14,846 nucleotides of DNA from assembly GCA_947624125.1 (NCBI GenBank), contig CANQIY010000022.1:1-14846 (forward strand), in the 5' to 3' direction. Below the pieces are notes generated by a model. The model saw only the letters and a program-made list of their open reading frames with translations. It was not told the origin of the DNA and did no database searches. Below are positions 1 through 6,040 of this stretch, piece by piece. Made by a program: the position numbers and the translations under genes. How positions within the stretch are numbered: position 1 is the first letter of the stretch; each line of letters opens with the position of its first letter. This stretch comes from an uncultured Bacilli bacterium. Its GTDB lineage: Bacteria; Bacillota_I; Bacilli_A; RF39; UBA660.

Positions 1-298
1 AGGCTAAAGTTTGTGCTCTTTCATCATTAACTTCCATTGGAACTTGATAGTTTGATCCACCTACACGACGAGATTTAACTTCAAGTGCAGGACTAATATT
101 TTTTAGAGCTTCATTAAAAACATCCATTGCATTTTTACCTGTTTCTTTTTCAATCATAGCAAATGCATCATATAAGATTTTTTCAGCTGTTCCTTTTTTT
201 CCATCTAACATAATGGCATTGATTAATTTCGTAACAACTTTTGATTTATATATTGGGTCAGGTAAAACATCTCTTTTTATTGCTCTTTTTTTACGCAT
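1..298 (-). CDS. rpsG: 30S ribosomal protein S7, partial (N-terminal part)
   Basis: S7 nucleates assembly of the 30S head and contacts tRNA in the E site. The visible 99 residues begin MRKKRAIKRDVLPDPIYKSK and run through the conserved stretch around GGSNYQVPMEV to DERAQTLA, where the window ends; the full protein is normally about 156 residues, so the C-terminal third lies outside. The ATG at 296-298 is preceded by a GGAGG box at 306-310 with ideal spacing. It lies 30 nt downstream of rpsL and is almost certainly cotranscribed with it, the usual str-operon pair. No terminator or promoter lies between them. Confidence 0.97.
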   Translation of the reverse strand, partial: MRKKRAIKRDVLPDPIYKSKVVTKLINAIMLDGKKGTAEKILYDAFAMIEKETGKNAMDVFNEALKNISPALEVKSRRVGGSNYQVPMEVNDERAQTLA

Positions 299-328
299 TA
301 TTTTTCCTCCTTCTTTATTTAATTTTTA

Positions 329-739
329 TTATTTTCCTTTTTTAGTTCCGTATCTACTACGTGCTTGTTTACGATTTTCAACACCATGAGTGTCTAAGGT
401 ACCACGAACAATATGATAACGTACACCAATTAAATCTTTTACACGTCCACCACGTACTAAAACAACACTGTGTTCTTGTAAGTTATGTCCTTCACCAGGA
501 ATGTAAGCATCTATTTCTTTACCATTAGATAGTCTTACCCGGGCATATTTTCTTAAAGCTGAGTTTGGTTTCTTTGGAGTTTTTGTAGCAACTCTTGTAC
601 AAACACCTCTTTTTTGTGGGCTTTTAACATCAGTTTGTTTTCTTTCTAATGTATTAAACCCTACATTTAAAACCGGACTCTTACTTTTTTTCGTTTTCTT
701 TTGACGATTTTTCTTTACTAATTGATTAATTGTTGGCAT
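329..739 (-). CDS. rpsL: 30S ribosomal protein S12
   Basis: S12 sits at the decoding centre and controls accuracy; it is the classic streptomycin target. The 136 residues carry the Firmicutes-type insertion near residues 20-40, then SPQKRGVCTRV (40-50), TPKKPNSALRK (54-64), GEGHNLQEHSV and RGGRVKDLIGVRYH (97-109). Lys56 and Lys101 match E. coli K42 and K87, both wild type. At residue 104 the almost invariant proline (E. coli P90) is Ile (codon ATT), which is unusual. The start ATG has a strong AAAGGAG site at 745-751. It is first gene of the rpsL-rpsG unit and has its own promoter at 834-863. The stop is TAA. Confidence 0.98.
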   Translation of the reverse strand: MPTINQLVKKNRQKKTKKSKSPVLNVGFNTLERKQTDVKSPQKRGVCTRVATKTPKKPNSALRKYARVRLSNGKEIDAYIPGEGHNLQEHSVVLVRGGRVKDLIGVRYHIVRGTLDTHGVENRKQARSRYGTKKGK

Positions 740-795
740 TTTTACTCCTTTCCATTAACACGAATCCAAGTGTGTCAAAATTATTTTTAAATTAA

Positions 796-814
796 GTCCT
801 ACCTAAGGTAGAAC
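796..814 (-). promoter_or_regulatory. Hairpin in the rpsL leader
   Basis: The minus strand reads GTTCTACC-TTA-GGTAGGAC, an 8-bp stem with one G-U pair and a 3-nt loop, placed in the 5' untranslated leader between promoter and rpsL. It is not followed by a U tract, so it is not an intrinsic terminator. It may be a protein-binding site for autogenous control by S7 or S12, or simply a stabilising 5' stem. The role is inference. Confidence 0.45.
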
Positions 815-833
815 CTAAATAAAATGCGTTATT

Positions 834-863
834 AATATAACATTATATTATATGTTTTGTCAA
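834..863 (-). promoter_or_regulatory. Promoter of rpsL-rpsG
   Basis: On the minus strand there is a perfect -35 TTGACA (858-863), an 18-nt spacer and -10 TATATT (834-839) preceded by TG in the extended -10 position. Transcription would start about 90 nt upstream of the rpsL start codon, leaving a leader that holds the hairpin at 796-814. This shows that rpsL-rpsG do not depend on readthrough from the surface-protein genes upstream. Confidence 0.8.
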
Positions 864-1021
864 CATTTTTTAATCATTTAAAATTAATTTTTGTAATTTA
901 TAAATTTACACTTCTTTATTTTTATTCATAAGTATACATTTCATAAAGTAAGCACTCCTTCTTATATTATTATATCAAACTTATAACGAAAAATCTTCTT
1001 TATTTTGGAAATCATAAAATT

Positions 1022-1046
1022 AAAAAGTGAGATATTCCCACTTTTT
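1022..1046 (-). terminator. Intrinsic terminator of the three-repeat Ig-like gene
   Basis: On the minus strand AAAAAGTG pairs with CACTTTTT, and the stem extends by G-U, G-C and A-T pairs around an ATA loop, giving 11 bp followed by T-rich sequence. On the plus strand the inner part is mismatched, so the terminator is directional towards rpsL. It lies 28 nt after the TAG of the gene at 1075-2634. Confidence 0.8.
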
Positions 1047-1074
1047 AGTAACTATATCTTAAAATACACTTAAA

Positions 1075-2634
1075 CTAACATTTCCAGTCATAGAATAGAC
1101 AAGGGTCAAGCCATGGGTCGACTCCACATCCCCACGGAAGACTAACATATGCACTTACTACAGAACTCTTATTGCCTAATCTATCTGTTGCGTAAACTTC
1201 AACTTGAGTATTGACGTGTGTCAAATCTCCAAGTGAAATTGCATAATTAGTTAAATTTTTACTATATGTTGTATCTTCTTTAGTTGCCAAAATATCTTTT
1301 CCATATACGTCTTTTCCACTTATAGTATATGATTTTATACCACTATAATTATCGGTTATATTTGATACTACCCAAGCAGTTGATTCACAATATCCCTGTG
1401 TTTCAACTATTGTTACTACTGGTCCTTCTGTATCTAATGTAATTTTGAAACTCTTAACATCTGATACTAATCCTACATTATCTTTAATGAAAGCATATAA
1501 TGTTTTTTCTCCTTGACTACCTAAATCATAAGTAAAATCTGCTTTCTTTCCAGATACATTACTCCATGTACAACTACTTGAATTATTAGTTGCAGTTACA
1601 CAATAACTTACTACATCATTGTCATTCCAAGTTATACTACCGGTATCTTTTGTCTTATTTGTAAATCCATCTATATTATCTAAACTAAAATTTTGTATTA
1701 CTGGTTTACTTGTATCTTGTTTTACTGTATAATTTTTTGAATCAGATATATTACCTGCTACATCTTTTATGAAAGCATATAATGTTTTTTCTCCTGTTCC
1801 ATTTCCTATGTCATAGGTATAATCTACTTTTTTACCTGTTGTACTTTTCCAACTACATCCACTTGTACTATTCGTTGTATTTATACAATATTCTACTACA
1901 TCATTATCATTCCATGTTATACTTCCTCCTACATTTTGACTTGTTACATAACCATTTGTATTAGTAATTGTAAAGGTTGTTATTACTGGTCTACCTGTAT
2001 CTTGATTTAATTTATAACTTTTTGAATCGGATATATTACCTGCTACATCTTTTATGAAAGCATATAATGTTTTTTCTCCTGTTCCATTTCCTATGTCATA
2101 GGTATAATCTACTTTTTTACCTGTTGTACTTTTCCAACTACATCCACTTGTACTATTTGTTGTATTTATACAATACTCTACTACATCATCATCTTCCCAT
2201 GTTACATATCCACTTACATCTTTACTTGCTACATAGCCATCCGAATTATTAACATAAAAATCTTCAATGACTGGTTTTTCATCATCTTTATCAAAATAAA
2301 GGACACAATATGTTGAACTTTTCGTATTTGTAAGTTTTGCCACATTTAAATTTTTATCATATGATAATATTCCTGTTAAACTATTACCTTTGGCATCTAT
2401 ACACATTGATAAAGAAGGATTATAAATATAAGCCATACTTGGCCAAGCATTTGTTTTGCTCTCTTTATATTCACAATTACTTCCATTGCATTCTTCTAAC
2501 ATATATGCAAACATTTCATTATCATATGTTATATCATTCTTTTTAACACTGTAATTATTGCTAAATATATTACTAATAACAATACTTATTATTAATAACA
2601 TCAAAAAAACTACTAATATTTTCTTTTTTTTCAT
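1075..2634 (-). CDS. Membrane-anchored Ig-repeat surface protein (three 95-residue repeats)
   Basis: Unrecognised by name. The 519 residues start with a lysine-rich signal anchor (hydrophobic 6-24), then a unique domain (about 35-118) with cysteines at 49, 54, 78 and 110. Three tandem Ig-like repeats of 95 residues start at P121, P216 and P311, each with WxDxDVV..YC-x9-C (C155/C165, C250/C260, C345/C355) and a YAFIKD..G..SD end. A fourth divergent Ig-like unit (405-499) and a cysteine- and tryptophan-rich tail ending in a C-terminal Cys follow. Repeats 1 and 2 are almost identical in DNA. The 447-residue neighbour upstream is a paralog. There is no LPXTG motif, so anchoring would be by the N-terminal TM. 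The ATG has AGGTGG just upstream and is followed at once by A8 (MKKKK). It is likely an adhesin or envelope structural protein; function is inferred only from architecture. Confidence 0.85.
   Translation of the reverse strand: MKKKKILVVFLMLLIISIVISNIFSNNYSVKKNDITYDNEMFAYMLEECNGSNCEYKESKTNAWPSMAYIYNPSLSMCIDAKGNSLTGILSYDKNLNVAKLTNTKSSTYCVLYFDKDDEKPVIEDFYVNNSDGYVASKDVSGYVTWEDDDVVEYCINTTNSTSGCSWKSTTGKKVDYTYDIGNGTGEKTLYAFIKDVAGNISDSKSYKLNQDTGRPVITTFTITNTNGYVTSQNVGGSITWNDNDVVEYCINTTNSTSGCSWKSTTGKKVDYTYDIGNGTGEKTLYAFIKDVAGNISDSKNYTVKQDTSKPVIQNFSLDNIDGFTNKTKDTGSITWNDNDVVSYCVTATNNSSSCTWSNVSGKKADFTYDLGSQGEKTLYAFIKDNVGLVSDVKSFKITLDTEGPVVTIVETQGYCESTAWVVSNITDNYSGIKSYTISGKDVYGKDILATKEDTTYSKNLTNYAISLGDLTHVNTQVEVYATDRLGNKSSVVSAYVSLPWGCGVDPWLDPCLFYDWKC
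1734..1904 (-). repeat. Intragenic direct repeat, copy A (Ig repeat 2)
   Basis: This matches 2019-2189 at an offset of 285 nt (95 codons). By eye 168 of 171 bases are identical, with differences at 1744, 1873 and 1891. It encodes the YCINTTN..SGCSW to FIKDVAGNISDSK part of Ig repeat 2. Such identity, including synonymous positions, points to recent duplication or gene conversion. Confidence 0.9.
2019..2189 (-). repeat. Intragenic direct repeat, copy B (Ig repeat 1)
   Basis: Partner of 1734-1904, in Ig repeat 1 of the same gene. Recombination between the two would remove or add exactly 95 codons in frame, giving a two- or four-repeat protein. The two-repeat paralog next door shows that both repeat numbers exist in this genome. 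Confidence 0.9.
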
Positions 2635-2666
2635 ATTGCCACCTATTTTTATTCTAATTTAATTTT

Positions 2667-2696
2667 ATTATATAATACAATTTTTAATGGCGTCAA
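2667..2696 (-). promoter_or_regulatory. Promoter of the three-repeat Ig-like gene
   Basis: Minus strand -35 TTGACG (2691-2696), 18-nt spacer, -10 TATAAT (2667-2672). The TATTATATAAT block is the same as in the promoter of the upstream paralog, but the spacer here is ordinary AT-rich sequence and has no G tract. No clear terminator separates it from the end of the upstream paralog, so some readthrough is possible. Confidence 0.75.
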
Positions 2697-2746
2697 TAAA
2701 AATAAATATTAGTATGTAAATTTTAATAAACTATTTTGTATCTATT

Positions 2747-4090
2747 CTAACAACTGCATGAACCAGTCCAATAGCAACCTCTAGTATTCCAATCGTATGC
2801 TGTTGGGCAATGACCAGCACTATGAGTTGAACCATCAGGACATGCCCATGATGGACAGCAAGTACAACTCTCTGGAACATTTGCGGTCGTTGTAACAACA
2901 GGCCCTTTATTGCCTAATCTATCTATTGCATAAGCTTCAACGGTATGATTTCCAGTTGATGAAACACTAATTGATAAGGTTTGATTAGTTAAACTTCTGC
3001 TATATGTTGGAACATTTTGAGATGTTGTATTACTTGTTCCTTGCTTATTAATAGTATAAGATTTTATGCCACTATAATTATCAGTTATATTTAATGTCAA
3101 AGTAATTTCTCCGGATTCATATCCCTGTGATTTAACTATTGTTACTACTGGTCCTTCTGTATCTAATGTAATTTTAACACTTTTTGAATCTGATATTAAT
3201 CCACCTTTATCTTTAAGAAAGGCATATAGTGTTTTTTCACCCTGACTACCTAAATCATAAGTAAAATCAATCTTTTTTCCTGATGCATCTTTCCACGTAC
3301 AACTACTTGAATTATTAATTGTATTTATACAATATTTTGTAACATCATTATCATCCCAAGTAATACTACCAGCATCTTGTTTATTATTTGTAAATCCATC
3401 TATATTATTTAAACTGAAACTTTTTATTGTTGGTTTCGTTGCATCTTGTGTTACTTTATAGCTTTTTGAATCAGAGACATTATTTGCTGTATCTTTAACA
3501 AAAGCATATAATGTTTTATCACCTGCACCATTTCCTATATCAAAAGTAAACTCAGCTCGTTTTCCAGTCGCATCTTTCCAAACACAACTACTTGCATTAT
3601 TTGTTGTACTTATACAATAAGAGACAACATCTTCATCTTCCCATGTTACATATCCACTTACATCTTTACCGGCTACATAGCCATCCGAATTATTAACATA
3701 AAAATCTTTAATAACTGGTTTTTGATTATCTTTATCAAAATATAGAACACAATATGTTGAACTTTTCGTATTTGTAAGTTTTGCTACATTTAACCTATTA
3801 TCATAACTTAAAATACCTGTTAAACTATTACCTTCGGCATCTATACACATCGACAAAGAAGAATTATATACATACCCAACATTTGGCCAAGCTTTTGTTT
3901 TGCTTTCCTTATACTCACAATTACTTCCATTGCATTCTTCTAACATATATGCAAACATTTTATCATTATAAGTTATATTGTCTTTTTGTATGTTATTACC
4001 TTTGTTTAATAAAAATAGGTAGCCAATTATTAAACTAATAAAGATAACAATTACACAAATTTTAAAATACTTTTTGTTAATAATTTGCAT
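2747..4090 (-). CDS. Membrane-anchored Ig-repeat surface protein (two 95-residue repeats), paralog
   Basis: Unrecognised by name; a paralog of the gene at 1075-2634. It has 447 residues: signal anchor (10-28), the same unique N-terminal domain (about 39-122; shared FAYMLEECNGSNCEYKESKT), Ig-like repeats starting at P125 and P220 with Cys pairs C159/C169 and C254/C264, a third divergent Ig-like unit (from about 314), and a 40-residue tail with eight cysteines ending CSC. The tail differs completely from that of the paralog, although both end in Cys. Start ATG has GGGAGA upstream. Its promoter carries a run of eight G between -35 and -10, suggesting on/off or graded expression by slipped-strand mispairing. 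The cysteine pairs imply disulfide formation outside the membrane. Surface location is inferred; ligand unknown. Confidence 0.85.
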   Translation of the reverse strand: MQIINKKYFKICVIVIFISLIIGYLFLLNKGNNIQKDNITYNDKMFAYMLEECNGSNCEYKESKTKAWPNVGYVYNSSLSMCIDAEGNSLTGILSYDNRLNVAKLTNTKSSTYCVLYFDKDNQKPVIKDFYVNNSDGYVAGKDVSGYVTWEDEDVVSYCISTTNNASSCVWKDATGKRAEFTFDIGNGAGDKTLYAFVKDTANNVSDSKSYKVTQDATKPTIKSFSLNNIDGFTNNKQDAGSITWDDNDVTKYCINTINNSSSCTWKDASGKKIDFTYDLGSQGEKTLYAFLKDKGGLISDSKSVKITLDTEGPVVTIVKSQGYESGEITLTLNITDNYSGIKSYTINKQGTSNTTSQNVPTYSRSLTNQTLSISVSSTGNHTVEAYAIDRLGNKGPVVTTTANVPESCTCCPSWACPDGSTHSAGHCPTAYDWNTRGCYWTGSCSC

Positions 4091-4120
4091 ATATTTTATC
4101 TCCCTTTATTTTATATTTGT

Positions 4121-4148
4121 ATTATATAATACCCCCCCCGAAAATCAA
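4121..4148 (-). promoter_or_regulatory. Promoter with a G8 tract in the spacer (putative phase-variable)
   Basis: Minus strand -35 TTGATT (4143-4148), 16-nt spacer TTCGGGGGGGGTATTA, -10 TATAAT (4121-4126). The spacer includes eight consecutive G (plus-strand C8 at 4132-4139), exceptional in such AT-rich DNA. Gain or loss of one or two G would set the spacer to 15, 17 or 18 nt and so change promoter strength. The promoter is seen in the sequence; switching is inferred from known cases such as porA in Neisseria. Confidence 0.75.
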
Positions 4149-4187
4149 TTATTTTAAATAATTTCCTATAGACAAGTGTAAATTAAA

Positions 4188-4212
4188 AGGTCAACAATAC
4201 CAATATTGACCT
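4188..4212 (-). terminator. Intrinsic terminator of the 91-aa/pilin operon
   Basis: Minus strand AGGTCAA and TTGACCT form a perfect 7-bp stem around an 11-nt loop, followed by TTTTAATTT. It stands 21 nt after the TAA of the pilin-like gene and upstream of the G8 promoter, so it insulates that promoter from the pilin operon. Confidence 0.7.
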
Positions 4213-4233
4213 CACAATTATTATTCTCTATTT

Positions 4234-4614
4234 TTAATAACTTAACGTTTCATAATTAGGACAAGTTATAAACCCATCATAATAATAAATACTATTCATT
4301 CTACTTACTATAACATAACCATTACATTCATTATTATTGTCATCTTTAAAATTACCTATTAAATTAGCATCTTGAAGAGTAGCTAAATTAATACGGTATT
4401 CATTATTGATTTCAATATTATTTTCATTTACATATCTTTTTGCTGCTTCTTCTAATTTATATTCTAAATCAGTATATATTCTATCTCTTGTGGCGTTATC
4501 TAGTGAACCATATAATTTAGAAACAAAAAAGGCGGCGATTAAAAGCGCAATTAATAAACCTAAACTTAAGAGAATCATTTCCATTGTTCCCCAACCATTT
4601 TTCTTTAAAGACAT
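4234..4614 (-). CDS. Type IV pilin-like protein
   Basis: The 126-residue product has a class III (prepilin) signal: a short basic leader MSLKKNG, then WGTME and about 20 hydrophobic residues (13-32). With cleavage after Gly7, Glu12 falls at position +5 of the mature protein, the signature glutamate of type IV pilins and pseudopilins. The globular part has two cysteines, C97 and C118, framing a C-terminal loop like the disulfide-bounded region of many pilins. Such subunits assemble into thin filaments for adhesion, DNA uptake or secretion. No prepilin peptidase, ATPase or platform protein lies in the window, so those would be elsewhere or the filament role is lost. Its RBS overlaps the TAG of the upstream 91-residue gene (11 nt gap), so the two form an operon. 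Confidence 0.75.
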   Translation of the reverse strand: MSLKKNGWGTMEMILLSLGLLIALLIAAFFVSKLYGSLDNATRDRIYTDLEYKLEEAAKRYVNENNIEINNEYRINLATLQDANLIGNFKDDNNNECNGYVIVSRMNSIYYYDGFITCPNYETLSY

Positions 4615-4625
4615 TTATATCATTC

Positions 4626-4901
4626 CTAACTATTGTTTGGTATTTTCTCCTTAACTTTAATGAATATATGTCCAAATTCTTTACCATGTAAACTAGTTCT
4701 TTCATAAGAAATAGCTTTATAACCTAAACCATAATAAACATAAACATGACCATCTTCATAATTAAGGGTTTCTTCTTTTAATACAACTAACATTGGTTTA
4801 TCTTCTTGATATCGGTAATATTCAGTTAAAATTAAGCCCATCCATGCTCCAACCAATATAACAATCAAAACCTTAAATAAAAACCCCAATGTTCTTTTCA
4901 T
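4626..4901 (-). CDS. Small single-pass membrane protein, unknown function
   Basis: The 91 residues have a basic start (MKR), one membrane segment (about 8-27), and a short hydrophilic domain with a regular pattern (EETLNYEDGHVYVYYGLGYK, then GKEFGHIFIKVKE). It reads like a small uncharacterised exported domain; I cannot name the family. The ATG has GGTGAT at 4905-4910. It is the first gene of a two-gene operon with the pilin-like gene and has a good promoter at 4918-4946, just beyond the rplL terminator. Its operon position suggests a link with the pilin-like protein, for example as an accessory factor, but this is inference. Confidence 0.7.
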   Translation of the reverse strand: MKRTLGFLFKVLIVILVGAWMGLILTEYYRYQEDKPMLVVLKEETLNYEDGHVYVYYGLGYKAISYERTSLHGKEFGHIFIKVKEKIPNNS

Positions 4902-4917
4902 AGTATCACCAATATTA

Positions 4918-4946
4918 ATTATAAGGGAAATACATTAAAAAAGCAA
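4918..4946 (-). promoter_or_regulatory. Promoter of the 91-aa/pilin operon
   Basis: Minus strand -35 TTGCTT (4941-4946), exact 17-nt spacer, -10 TATAAT (4918-4923). It begins right after the rplL terminator, so this operon is transcribed independently of the ribosomal genes. Confidence 0.75.
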
Positions 4947-4958
4947 GGTCACCAAATA

Positions 4959-4995
4959 AAAAAAGACTATGCTTTTATTGAACATAATCTTTTTT
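4959..4995 (-). terminator. Intrinsic terminator of rplJ-rplL
   Basis: Minus strand AAAAAAGATTATG pairs with CATAGTCTTTTTT over 13 bp (one G-U) around an 11-nt loop, with a run of T following. It begins 14 nt after the rplL stop. It ends the ribosomal transcript here, where in most Firmicutes the transcript would continue into rpoB. Confidence 0.85.
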
Positions 4996-5008
4996 ATTTG
5001 CTAATTAC

Positions 5009-5377
5009 TTATGCAAGTTCTACTTCAGCACCAGCTTCAGTTAATTGGTCAGCAATAGCTTTAGCTTCATCAGCAGGAACATTTTCTTTAATATTTCCAC
5101 CATTATCAGCTAATCCTTTAGCTTCAACTAATCCTAAGCCTGTAATTTCTTTAATGATTTTGATAACTGCAATTTTATTGCCACCAGCACTTTTTAAAAC
5201 AACAGTTTTAGTACTTGAACCAGCATCTTCTGTAGCACCCGCTACTGGAGCTGCAACAGCAACTGCAGATGGGTCAACACCAAATTCTTCTTTCATTGCA
5301 TCAACTAATTCTTTTACTTCAAGAATAGTCATTTCTTTTAATGCACTTATAAATTCATCTTTTGTTAATTTTGCCAT
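5009..5377 (-). CDS. rplL: 50S ribosomal protein L7/L12
   Basis: L7/L12 forms the flexible stalk dimers that recruit and stimulate translation factor GTPases. The 122 residues show the N-terminal dimerisation helices (about 1-33, ending EFGVDP), an Ala/Gly-rich hinge (about 38-54) and the C-terminal factor-binding domain with KIAVIKIIKEITGLGLVEAKGL. Length is typical. It starts 4 nt after rplJ; its AAGGAA site is encoded in the last codons of rplJ, so the pair is translationally linked. It is the last gene of the transcript, followed by a terminator. The C-terminus (AEVELA) is normal. Confidence 0.98.
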   Translation of the reverse strand: MAKLTKDEFISALKEMTILEVKELVDAMKEEFGVDPSAVAVAAPVAGATEDAGSSTKTVVLKSAGGNKIAVIKIIKEITGLGLVEAKGLADNGGNIKENVPADEAKAIADQLTEAGAEVELA

Positions 5378-5381
5378 TTTT

Positions 5382-5879
5382 CTATTCCTTTCCTTCTAAT
5401 TTTTCGGCATAAAGATTTAAACTTATTGATAAATCTTTAACATATTGAATCATGCCACCAGCAAGCATTGTAAGAAGTCCTTCTCTTGATGGAATACTTG
5501 CATATTCTTTAATTACATCTAGGCCTGCTACATCACCACTTATAATTCCAATTCGAATATTTAACTTGTCATGTTCTTTGGCATAATCAGCAATAACCTT
5601 AATTGGTTCTAAAAGTGTTTTACCAAATAAAATAGCATTTGGTCCTTCTAGAAATTCATCCATGTTAATCTTTAATTCATCTAAAGCTCTTTTTAAAAGT
5701 GTATTCTTATAAATTTTAACACTTGATGATAATTCATTAAGCTTATTTCTTAATTCTGTCATTTCAGCTACTGTTAAACCTTGATATTGAAATAAAATGA
5801 CCGATTCACTATTTTTGATGTTATCAATAATTTCACTTACGATTTTCATCTTTTCATTAAGAATTTTTTCGCTTGCCAT
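5382..5879 (-). CDS. rplJ: 50S ribosomal protein L10
   Basis: L10 anchors L7/L12 dimers to the 23S GTPase centre and, as the L10-L12 complex, represses its own leader. The 165 residues include FQYQGLTVAEMTELRNKL (30-47) and KNTLLKRAL (58-66), typical of the family, and the C-terminal helix (about 135-162) that binds L7/L12. The start ATG has a GGAGG box. It is preceded by a canonical L10 leader (5904-5990) and a consensus promoter within the end of rplA, so rplJ-rplL can be expressed apart from rplK-rplA. Confidence 0.98.
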   Translation of the reverse strand: MASEKILNEKMKIVSEIIDNIKNSESVILFQYQGLTVAEMTELRNKLNELSSSVKIYKNTLLKRALDELKINMDEFLEGPNAILFGKTLLEPIKVIADYAKEHDKLNIRIGIISGDVAGLDVIKEYASIPSREGLLTMLAGGMIQYVKDLSISLNLYAEKLEGKE

Positions 5880-5903
5880 TTTTCCTCCTTATATATTAAG
5901 AAA

Positions 5904-5990
5904 AGCTTCCGATAAGGGAAGCTAAAAAACAAGTTTTTATATTCCCCTCGGTAGGATTTTTAAAAGACTTATCTTCCCTACTGTCTTCGG
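5904..5990 (-). ncRNA. L10 leader (autogenous control element) with attenuator
   Basis: The minus-strand leader holds the hallmark CCGAAGACAG (5981-5990) next to GTAGG, which pairs with CCTAC in CCTACCGAGG (5946-5955), as in the L10(L12)4-binding leader of Firmicutes. Downstream is an intrinsic terminator-like hairpin, AGCTTCC-CTTATC-GGAAGCT followed by TTTTCTT (5904-5923). The likely mechanism is premature termination when L10-L12 is in excess. The match to the family is by motif and position; no covariance search was run. Confidence 0.85.
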
Positions 5991-6011
5991 TTTTTTCTTT
6001 TCTCTTTATGT

Positions 6012-6040
6012 ATTATATATTACAAACTACTAAATGTCAA
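6012..6040 (-). promoter_or_regulatory. Consensus promoter of rplJ-rplL, inside the 3' end of rplA
   Basis: Minus strand TTGACA (6035-6040), exact 17-nt spacer, TATAAT (6012-6017): both boxes perfect. The -35 box overlaps the last codons of rplA (..Phe-Asp-Ile-stop). Initiation would fall near 6004, giving a leader of about 125 nt that includes the L10 element. Confidence 0.85.

Larger units (their letters stand above)
740..1074. other. Intergenic region between rpsL and the upstream surface-protein gene
   Basis: These 335 bp hold no convincing gene. On the minus strand, from upstream to downstream, they contain the terminator of the Ig-repeat gene (1022-1046), about 150 bp of very AT-rich sequence with nothing recognisable, the rpsL promoter (834-863), the leader hairpin (796-814) and the rpsL ribosome binding site (745-751). 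Confidence 0.7.

Noticed and set aside
773..778. Second TTGACA close to rpsL
   Set aside because: No acceptable -10 follows at 16-18 nt on the minus strand; the promoter at 834-863 is far better.
1734..2189. CRISPR-like or mobile-element repeat
   Set aside because: The 285-nt period is an exact multiple of three, lies within one reading frame and encodes an Ig-like domain; there are no spacers, terminal inverted repeats or transposase.
1782..2546. Three plus-strand open frames of 60-69 codons, two nearly identical
   Set aside because: They are antisense to the Ig-repeat gene, rich in Leu/Tyr/His/Phe as shadows of AT-rich coding DNA are, and the similarity of two of them just mirrors the repeats on the coding strand.
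4998..5399. Plus-strand open frame of 133 codons opposite rplL
   Set aside because: It is fully antisense to rplL and part of rplJ, Ala/Ser-rich as the complement of the L7/L12 hinge, and has no ribosome binding site or promoter.
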